Assembly (NCBI GenBank): GCA_019358895.1
Contig: JAHHIG010000013.1
Span: forward strand, 101,789 to 165,788
Direction of reading: 5' to 3'
Length of the DNA: 64,000 nt
Origin: Tildeniella nuda ZEHNDER 1965/U140
GTDB taxonomy: Bacteria; Cyanobacteriota; Cyanobacteriia; Leptolyngbyales; Leptolyngbyaceae
Positions 59,801 through 64,000 of the stretch are shown in pieces. Below the pieces are notes generated by a model that saw only the letters and a list, made by a program, of their open reading frames with translations, was not told where the DNA came from and made no database searches. The position numbers and the translations under genes were made by a program. Within the stretch, counting starts at the first letter, position 1. The number at the start of each line of letters is the position of its first letter.

Positions 59801-60517
59801 ATGAACTTGAGATTGCTTCTGATTGCAGCAGCGCTATTGGGAACCTGCCTGGTTGGTATGTTAAGGCTCAGGCAAGCACTGCAACCGCCTGTTGCCGCAA
59901 AAGTGCATGAGGCGACGCTTACTAAAGACGATCGCGCAGCCAATGTCACACCTGAAACGTCGATCGATCCAGAACAGCTTTTGCGAACGAAGACGTGTAT
60001 CCGGTGCCAATTGAGTGGCATTGATTTACATGGCACAGATCTGAGTCGAGCCAATTTTAGCTACTCCAATCTCACTCGATCAAACCTGAGCCAAACTAAA
60101 CTCATTAACGCCACCTTGCAAGGTGCTCAACTCAGCGCAGCGAGCCTGAAGGCAGCCAATCTCCAGGGTGCAGATTTAGGCAAAGCAAATCTGGTTGGAG
60201 CAGACCTCAGCCAAGCACAACTATTGAACATCAATCTGTCGCAAGCCAACTTGAAAGACGCAACATTAAAGCAGGCTGAATTACGCGATGCAAATCTTAG
60301 AAACGCCAGCTTTATACAGGCTCAGATGCAGAAAGCCAGCTTATACGGTGCCATTCTTATCAACGCAAACCTCAAAGATGCAAATTTGAATGGGGCTGAT
60401 CTCCGTTACGCAAACTTGCAGAACGCTAACTTAAGTGGTGCCAATTTGACAAATGCCCAGTTAGATTGGGCAATCATGCCAGACGGTACCAGTTATCAGG
60501 GCACGACTCCCTATTGA
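59801..60517 (+). CDS. Pentapeptide-repeat protein with N-terminal membrane anchor
   Basis: From ATG 59801: signal-anchor 'LRLLLIAAALLGTCLVGML', a 50-residue linker, 'CIRCQLSGIDLHGTDLSRA', then about 25 consecutive A(D/N)LxX pentapeptides to the end ('ANLQGADLGKANLVGADLSQ', 'ANLKDANLNGADLRYANLQN'). These repeats fold as a right-handed quadrilateral beta-helix. Cyanobacteria have many; roles are mostly unknown. The CxxC at the start of the repeat domain is common in this subgroup. The frame extends to 59747, but the shorter start places the hydrophobic anchor at the N-terminus. Confidence 0.9.
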   Translation: MNLRLLLIAAALLGTCLVGMLRLRQALQPPVAAKVHEATLTKDDRAANVTPETSIDPEQLLRTKTCIRCQLSGIDLHGTDLSRANFSYSNLTRSNLSQTKLINATLQGAQLSAASLKAANLQGADLGKANLVGADLSQAQLLNINLSQANLKDATLKQAELRDANLRNASFIQAQMQKASLYGAILINANLKDANLNGADLRYANLQNANLSGANLTNAQLDWAIMPDGTSYQGTTPY

Positions 60518-60574
60518 TCCAAATGCGGGCTTTACGCCCCCCTCTGATGTCAACTATTGGGTGAAGTCAGTCGG

Positions 60575-61321
60575 TTAATCTGGCTGGGGATGGGAGGATT
60601 GCGAAAGATATCGTTTCCAGTTTTGTTTCGCCAATTCAGAATCGGCTGCAAGGTGTTCGGCACAGTTGAGGCGAAGATGTCGATCGCCAAAGGGCGCATT
60701 CACCAACGCACAATGATGCGGACGTTCTGCATCTGAATAACGGTTGGGTTGAAAAAATTGACAGGTGACACACATTTTTGCGACGGATACTTGTCCCTGT
60801 GCTTGAAGCTTGCGAATCATTTTGATGAGTCCCCGCAGGAAGATTACTTGTTCTGCTGCCGATAGCTCATCTACCGTGTTGAGCAAAAAATCAGACCAGG
60901 ATGCGGTTTGGGCGGCGACTTTTTGTCCTTGAGTGGTTAATGTAATCGCTATCGCTCGTCCATCCTGGGGCGATCGCGTCTTTTGCACTAAGCTCTTCTC
61001 AACTAGCGAAGTCACTGCATCACTCGCTGTCGCCGCTGTGACGGCAAGATTTTTTGCCACCTCTGATAACCGCATCCCGGATTCACCCTGATCAATTAAA
61101 AGCGCCAGAATTTGCCCTTGAGTTGGCGTTAATCCTTGCTGTCCGGCATCCTGCCAGGATTGACTTTTCAATGCCAACCCGATTTTTTCTAACCCAATCA
61201 AAATATGTTGCTCGACCGCGCTTGAGGCATCAAAGGGATTTGCGCTGGCACCAGTAATCGGAGATTCAGCAGGAAGCGTTGATTCTGTGTCGCGATCGGG
61301 CTGAGAGTTGTCCATGAACAC
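60575..61321 (-). CDS. MarR family regulator with C-terminal four-cysteine domain
   Basis: A 248-aa winged-helix regulator, about 100 residues longer than usual MarR proteins. The MarR core is at about residues 30-170: 'QHILIGLEKIGLAL', 'LTPTQGQILALLIDQG', 'MRLSEVAKNLAVTAATASDAVTSLVEKSLVQKTRSPQDGRAIAITLT'. The C-terminal part has 'MCVTCQFFQPN', 'PHHCALVNAPFGDRHLRLNCAEH', four cysteines (CxxC-x16-C-x15-C) likely to bind zinc or an iron-sulfur cluster. This suggests metal, redox or NO sensing. It is the last gene of a minus-strand cluster with a globin and a Rof-like protein; a 25-bp palindrome upstream of the cluster is a candidate operator. Confidence 0.9.
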   Translation of the reverse strand: MFMDNSQPDRDTESTLPAESPITGASANPFDASSAVEQHILIGLEKIGLALKSQSWQDAGQQGLTPTQGQILALLIDQGESGMRLSEVAKNLAVTAATASDAVTSLVEKSLVQKTRSPQDGRAIAITLTTQGQKVAAQTASWSDFLLNTVDELSAAEQVIFLRGLIKMIRKLQAQGQVSVAKMCVTCQFFQPNRYSDAERPHHCALVNAPFGDRHLRLNCAEHLAADSELAKQNWKRYLSQSSHPQPD

Positions 61322-61366
61322 TGACCGTGTAAAGCACCAAGTAAATGGTGGAGTGTAATCATCAGT

Positions 61367-61624
61367 TTACTCCTGAGCAAAACGAGTGGGGTTGCCATTA
61401 ACTGAAATCAGGCGATCGAGCCGAATTTCAGTCCCATCTTTCAGCTTCAAAAAATCTGCTTTGTCCGCAGCATAAACATCGACAATTTGACTTTGAACTT
61501 CAACGATCTCCTCAGTGGCAGTGCGATAAGAAATTTGACAAGTCTGCCGCAGCGTTGCGAATGCTTCTAACTGATCGTGAAAACCACAGTCGACCAAACA
61601 ATAGTCATTCATCGTATACCTCAC
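61367..61624 (-). CDS. Rof-like (Rho-binding antiterminator family) protein
   Basis: An 85-aa protein, or 81 aa from the internal ATG 61612; the upstream start is GTG. The pattern matches the Rof/YaeO family: 'YCLVDCGFHDQLEAFATL' and 'ADFLKLKDGTEIRLDRLISVNG', a small Sm-like beta barrel that in E. coli binds and inhibits Rho. Cyanobacteria are generally reported to lack Rho, so this protein must have another partner, or was acquired with the cluster. It lies between the globin and MarR genes and is preceded by a small coupled frame (61605-61700). Family assignment by eye; moderate certainty. Confidence 0.72.
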   Translation of the reverse strand: MRYTMNDYCLVDCGFHDQLEAFATLRQTCQISYRTATEEIVEVQSQIVDVYAADKADFLKLKDGTEIRLDRLISVNGNPTRFAQE

Positions 61625-61700
61625 TTTTTCGAGTCGTTGTTAGCAGCAGCAACGGTTGCACACTTAGCCGCAACTGTTTGCCAACCGCGATTGGCATCAT
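61605..61700 (-). CDS. Possible 31-aa leader ORF coupled to the Rof-like gene
   Basis: ATG at 61700 with a strong ribosome site (AAAGGAG, 4 bases before). The frame begins MMPIAVGKQLRL and ends at a TGA that overlaps the ATG region of the Rof-like gene, an arrangement that gives translational coupling. No homology is recognised. It could be a genuine small protein or a leader that delivers ribosomes to the next gene. Confidence 0.4.
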   Translation of the reverse strand: MMPIAVGKQLRLSVQPLLLLTTTRKSEVYDE

Positions 61701-61732
61701 GTTCTCCTTTCAGATGTTTATGGAATCCAGTC

Positions 61733-61761
61733 AGTAAACCTGGTTGCTAGTCAGGTTTACT
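61733..61761. repeat. Perfect inverted repeat at the 3' end of the globin gene
   Basis: AGTAAACCTG and CAGGTTTACT, 10-bp perfect arms with a 9-nt loop, overlapping the globin stop codon. No T-run follows on either strand. It could be an operon-internal processing or stability hairpin, or a regulator site. Confidence 0.7.
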
Positions 61762-62212
61762 AACCCACTATTTTTCGATCGCTGGCAAATATTACCTGTT
61801 CTGGTGAGTAGTTGGCACCGTCCAGCATCAGTTGAGCAACGGCTCCATACGCCTCTGTCCACGCTTGTTGAACATCAGGAGTCCAGGCAGTGCCCAGAGT
61901 TGCCTCAAATGCTTTCAGTAAGCTACTGCCCACCATCGGATAATGCTGTGGCAACACACCATACTGAAGGTGCTGAGTTCCCAATCCTTTGAGCGTGTTG
62001 CTTAATACGTCTGGTTGAAGCAAGTTATTCACAACCAGCACCAGAGATTGAAATAACTTCTTGCCTTGCGCTTCCATATTCGTGTGGACAAATAAAGGCT
62101 GGACTTCTGGGTAGTCTGCAAAGAGTAGCCTGTAGAACTGTGCCGTAAACTCTGAGCTATTGCCCTTAATTTGAGCGAAACTGCTTTCGAGCAATTCAAT
62201 ATTGAGGGTCAT
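61760..62212 (-). CDS. Single-domain globin (flavohaemoglobin-like)
   Basis: A 150-aa globin from ATG 62212: 'ELLESSFAQIKGNSSEFTAQFYRLLFADYPEVQPLF' (A-C helices), 'QGKKLFQSLVLVVNNL', 'GTQHLQYGVLPQHYPMVGSSLLKAFEATLGTAWTPDVQQAWTEAYGAVAQLML'. The proximal His is in 'GTQHLQYGV'. It resembles the globin half of flavohaemoglobins and bacterial single-domain haemoglobins, which detoxify NO or bind O2. There is no reductase domain. The ribosome site GGAGA precedes it; the upstream secreted-protein gene ends 13 bp before, so both are co-transcribed. Confidence 0.93.
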   Translation of the reverse strand: MTLNIELLESSFAQIKGNSSEFTAQFYRLLFADYPEVQPLFVHTNMEAQGKKLFQSLVLVVNNLLQPDVLSNTLKGLGTQHLQYGVLPQHYPMVGSSLLKAFEATLGTAWTPDVQQAWTEAYGAVAQLMLDGANYSPEQVIFASDRKIVG

Positions 62213-62225
62213 TTGATCTTCTCCG

Positions 62226-63023
62226 TTATTGAGGTTGCACATTGTAGGGAAGGCTTAAGTTTCCTGAACTCACGCTGTATGCCTGATATACCCCAAGCAT
62301 GGGGAGATTTTTGTTCGTGGCGTTCACTTGCATATAGGCAACGACTCCATCAAACTTGAATTCCGTTTTGGAATGAAGGCGTTGAGCCGGAACCAGAACG
62401 GTGAGCTTGTTGCCTTTCAGCACCACTGAGAAGCCGGGAGAATCCAAATACATTGGCATACCGGGGTGGGTGGGTGGAAGTACAACTGTCTTATCGGTTT
62501 TGTTGAACTGTTTGACCGACAAGCCACCAGGAACGCGATCGTCCTTCACTAGCACTACCCAATGACTGTGAAAAACAATGCCATCATCGGCGTAGTTCAA
62601 GTTGTTGTTCTCATCCCACAGAGGCGTATCATCGAAATCTGGATGGGATGTGACTGCCAGTGCTAAAATCCCTTCAACCTTGCCAAACCCTGCATCTTCG
62701 GGCTTTAGAGTCGTTGGAAAGACGTAGCCCAATACGGGTGCGCCATCAACGCTACCCCTGGGTTTGGGCAATGTTTTGCCAGCCGTTCCTTTCACCGTTT
62801 GCTCAAAAACGAGTATATCTGCCTCTTTGAGATAGCGGACGCTGGTACCAATCACTTCTAAATCAGGTGATTTTGGAGTTGGTACAACCTGAGGCACTGC
62901 TTGAGCCGTTGGTGCTGACGCGGATTGAGTTGTAGGATGAGCATCAGTTTTAAGACTGAAATGGAATACACCCAACATGATGCTTAAGCCAATACCAAGT
63001 AAAGCAATGAGAAAACGTTTCAT
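62226..63023 (-). CDS. Exported protein of unknown function in the globin-MarR cluster
   Basis: A 265-aa protein with an N-terminal membrane or signal segment ('FLIALLGIGLSIMLGVFHFSL'), an Ala/Pro/Gln-rich linker, then a folded domain: 'YLKEADILVFEQTVKGTAGKTLPKPRGSVDGAPVLGYVFPTTL', 'LALAVTSHPDFDDTPLWDENNNLNYADDGIVFHSHWVVLVKD', 'PMYLDSPGFSVVLKGNKLTVLVPAQRL'. The His/Asp-rich 'GIVFHSHWVV' could bind metal. I do not recognise the family; similar proteins seem to occur in other bacteria. It is first in the cluster with globin, Rof-like and MarR genes, so it probably belongs to the same stress response. Confidence 0.75.
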   Translation of the reverse strand: MKRFLIALLGIGLSIMLGVFHFSLKTDAHPTTQSASAPTAQAVPQVVPTPKSPDLEVIGTSVRYLKEADILVFEQTVKGTAGKTLPKPRGSVDGAPVLGYVFPTTLKPEDAGFGKVEGILALAVTSHPDFDDTPLWDENNNLNYADDGIVFHSHWVVLVKDDRVPGGLSVKQFNKTDKTVVLPPTHPGMPMYLDSPGFSVVLKGNKLTVLVPAQRLHSKTEFKFDGVVAYMQVNATNKNLPMLGVYQAYSVSSGNLSLPYNVQPQ

Positions 63024-63203
63024 GACAACCTCTTGTATGAACTAAAGATGAAAGGGAGTGGGAATAGTCAAAAAGTGAGAAACGCATTCTCTTAAGACAG
63101 CACTATGCCGATGCTTTTGAGTGGTGTGGCGAAACATCGATCGAAGCGGAATGCAGTTTCTTCAACTGGTAGGACAGTGGTGTTTTAGTTGTTCATGATG
63201 CTT

Positions 63204-63228
63204 AATTATTTAGGACTCCTAAATAATT
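63204..63228. promoter_or_regulatory. 25-bp perfect palindrome, candidate MarR operator
   Basis: AATTATTTAGGA - C - TCCTAAATAATT: 12-bp perfect arms around one base. It is located 180 bp upstream of the first gene of the minus-strand cluster that ends in the MarR gene. AT-rich arms of this length are typical of MarR-family operators. Confidence 0.65.
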
Positions 63229-63245
63229 GCATTTTAGCGATATGG

Positions 63246-63276
63246 TGTCAAGGGGGCTGTATCAGGCTCCTTGACA
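63246..63276. repeat. Hairpin TGTCAAGG...CCTTGACA
   Basis: An 8-bp perfect stem that extends to 13 bp with two mismatches, between the palindrome and the GTPase remnant. Function unknown. Confidence 0.6.
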
Positions 63277-63292
63277 AAGACTTGGATTCGGT

Positions 63293-63907
63293 TTGACGAG
63301 GCAGATGGACAACGCTCGATTACTTAGGTGCGCTTGCTTTACCTGTGTCTACCGCTTCGTCAATTTGTTGCAATCATTCTGGACTGAGCTGAGGAATGAG
63401 ATCGATAGAGCAACCGATAAAACGGCTCTCTACGACTGGAATGGTATCAAAGTCATCGACACACCTGGACTCTTCACTGATCGCGCTGACCATGACGAAA
63501 TCACCTATGAGGCAATCGCTAAAGCCGATTTGCTGGTATTCTGCTTGACCTACATGCTTTTCGATACGCTTACCGTCGAAAACTTTAAGAAGCTAGCCTA
63601 CGACAAAGGCTACCGCTGGAAGATGATGTTGGTGATTAACGAAATGTCAGCCGCCGGAGGGGAGGAAGACCAGAAAATTGCCAGCTACCGCCACAGTCTG
63701 GCAGAAGCGCTAAAACCTTATGCGCTAGATGAGTTTCCCCTCTGTTTCATTGATGCCAAAGATTCCTGTGATGGTGTTGATGAAGACGATGATTTTTTAA
63801 CCGAGATCAGCCGCTTTGAGACGTTCATCACTGCACTCAATCATTTTGTTGAACGCCGAGCAGCCCTTGCTAGCTTAGAGGATGTTTTAAAAGTGTCTGG
63901 CGGTTAA
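63293..63907 (+). pseudogene. Remnant of a dynamin-like/Era-like GTPase gene
   Basis: The middle of a cyanobacterial GTPase is recognisable from about residue 36: 'IDRATDKTALYDWNGIKVIDTPGLFTDR' (G3 DxxG), 'YEAIAKADLLVFCLTYMLFD', 'MMLVINEMS' (G4, with Glu where NKxD-like sites have Lys), 'FPLCFIDAKDSC'. The P-loop (G1) and G2 regions that should precede it are absent, and the first 35 codons are unrelated. The 3' end is cut at 63877/63878 by the MITE-like element; the last codons 'DVLKVSGG' are read from that element. It is therefore broken at both ends. Confidence 0.82.
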
Positions 63908-64000
63908 AACCGCGACTACGTAGACAAAGTCCGCCTGCGCGGACTACCGCAACACGAGGATTTTGGAACCTGTGGAGGCAGGTTTTGTCCCTGTAGCCGC
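63878..64000 (+). mobile_element. Multi-hairpin element (MITE-like), copy 3, cut by window end
   Basis: It begins GAGGATGTTTTAAAAG after TTA (63875-63877), and continues with the same GCGGTTAAAACCGC, AGTCCGCCTGCGCGGACT and GGCAGGTTTTG hairpins as copy 1. It runs past the end of the window after 123 bp. Confidence 0.88.

Noticed and set aside
61733..61761. Terminator between the globin and Rof-like genes
   Set aside because: The perfect stem lacks a T-run on either strand; kept only as an inverted repeat.

Overview
The window is from a cyanobacterium, most likely a filamentous or Leptolyngbya-like form. It carries psaL (photosystem I subunit XI), a DUF2949 gene, a Mo-dependent nitrogenase C-terminal domain gene, a GH57 enzyme and Uma2 (DUF820) nucleases. 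The octamer GCGATCGC (HIP1) recurs throughout. Dispersed 7-bp-period arrays between and inside genes are also typical of cyanobacteria. No tRNA, rRNA or CRISPR array was seen.

Layout. 1-16 kb: end of a fasciclin protein; a fused 5-oxoprolinase-type hydantoinase; Uma2; rpsD; an AarF/UbiB kinase; a DegT aminotransferase; a FetB-like permease; a second Uma2; a Ser/Thr kinase with WD40 repeats; egtD. 16-28 kb: a pilin-like protein; GH57; DAHP synthase behind a long regulated leader; a UvrD-like helicase; DUF2949; a cNMP-binding protein; an Npt1/MFS-HEAT membrane protein; infC. 28-38 kb: a Mo-nitrogenase C-domain protein; TetR; a 2OG-Fe(II) oxygenase; a proline peptidase; psaL; rfbD; a MerR/SDR divergent pair; GNAT; LuxR-GAF; a DJ-1/PfpI protein. 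38-44 kb is a scarred region: an HMA-domain membrane protein clipped by a fresh IS982-type insertion, a devB/devA deletion fusion, and a LacI-controlled MFS module with matched operators. 44-57.5 kb: on the minus strand, a cellulose synthase operon (outer-membrane barrel, TPR protein, bcsB, bcsA), then CheR-PAS and a histidine kinase. 57.5-64 kb: a membrane protein, a pentapeptide protein, and a four-gene cluster (secreted protein, globin, Rof-like protein, MarR) with a 25-bp perfect palindrome upstream. The window ends in a decayed GTPase gene cut by a small mobile element.

The strongest discovery is the leader of DAHP synthase (19112-19519). It encodes two short peptides, one with FYFYFW and one with 13 aromatic residues out of 26. 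Each is followed by an intrinsic terminator, and the second has a textbook set of three mutually exclusive helices. This looks like tandem ribosome-mediated attenuation of aromatic amino-acid synthesis.

A second theme is repeat biology. Nearly all low-complexity repeats here, whatever their sequence, have a 7-bp (or 21 = 3x7 bp) unit. They have entered genes in frame: three places in the oxoprolinase, two in the kinase, and the signal-peptide region of the TPR protein. A separate ~171-bp multi-hairpin element occurs three times with 'TTA' at its borders. One copy interrupts a heptamer array and duplicates the target there, which shows that it moved.
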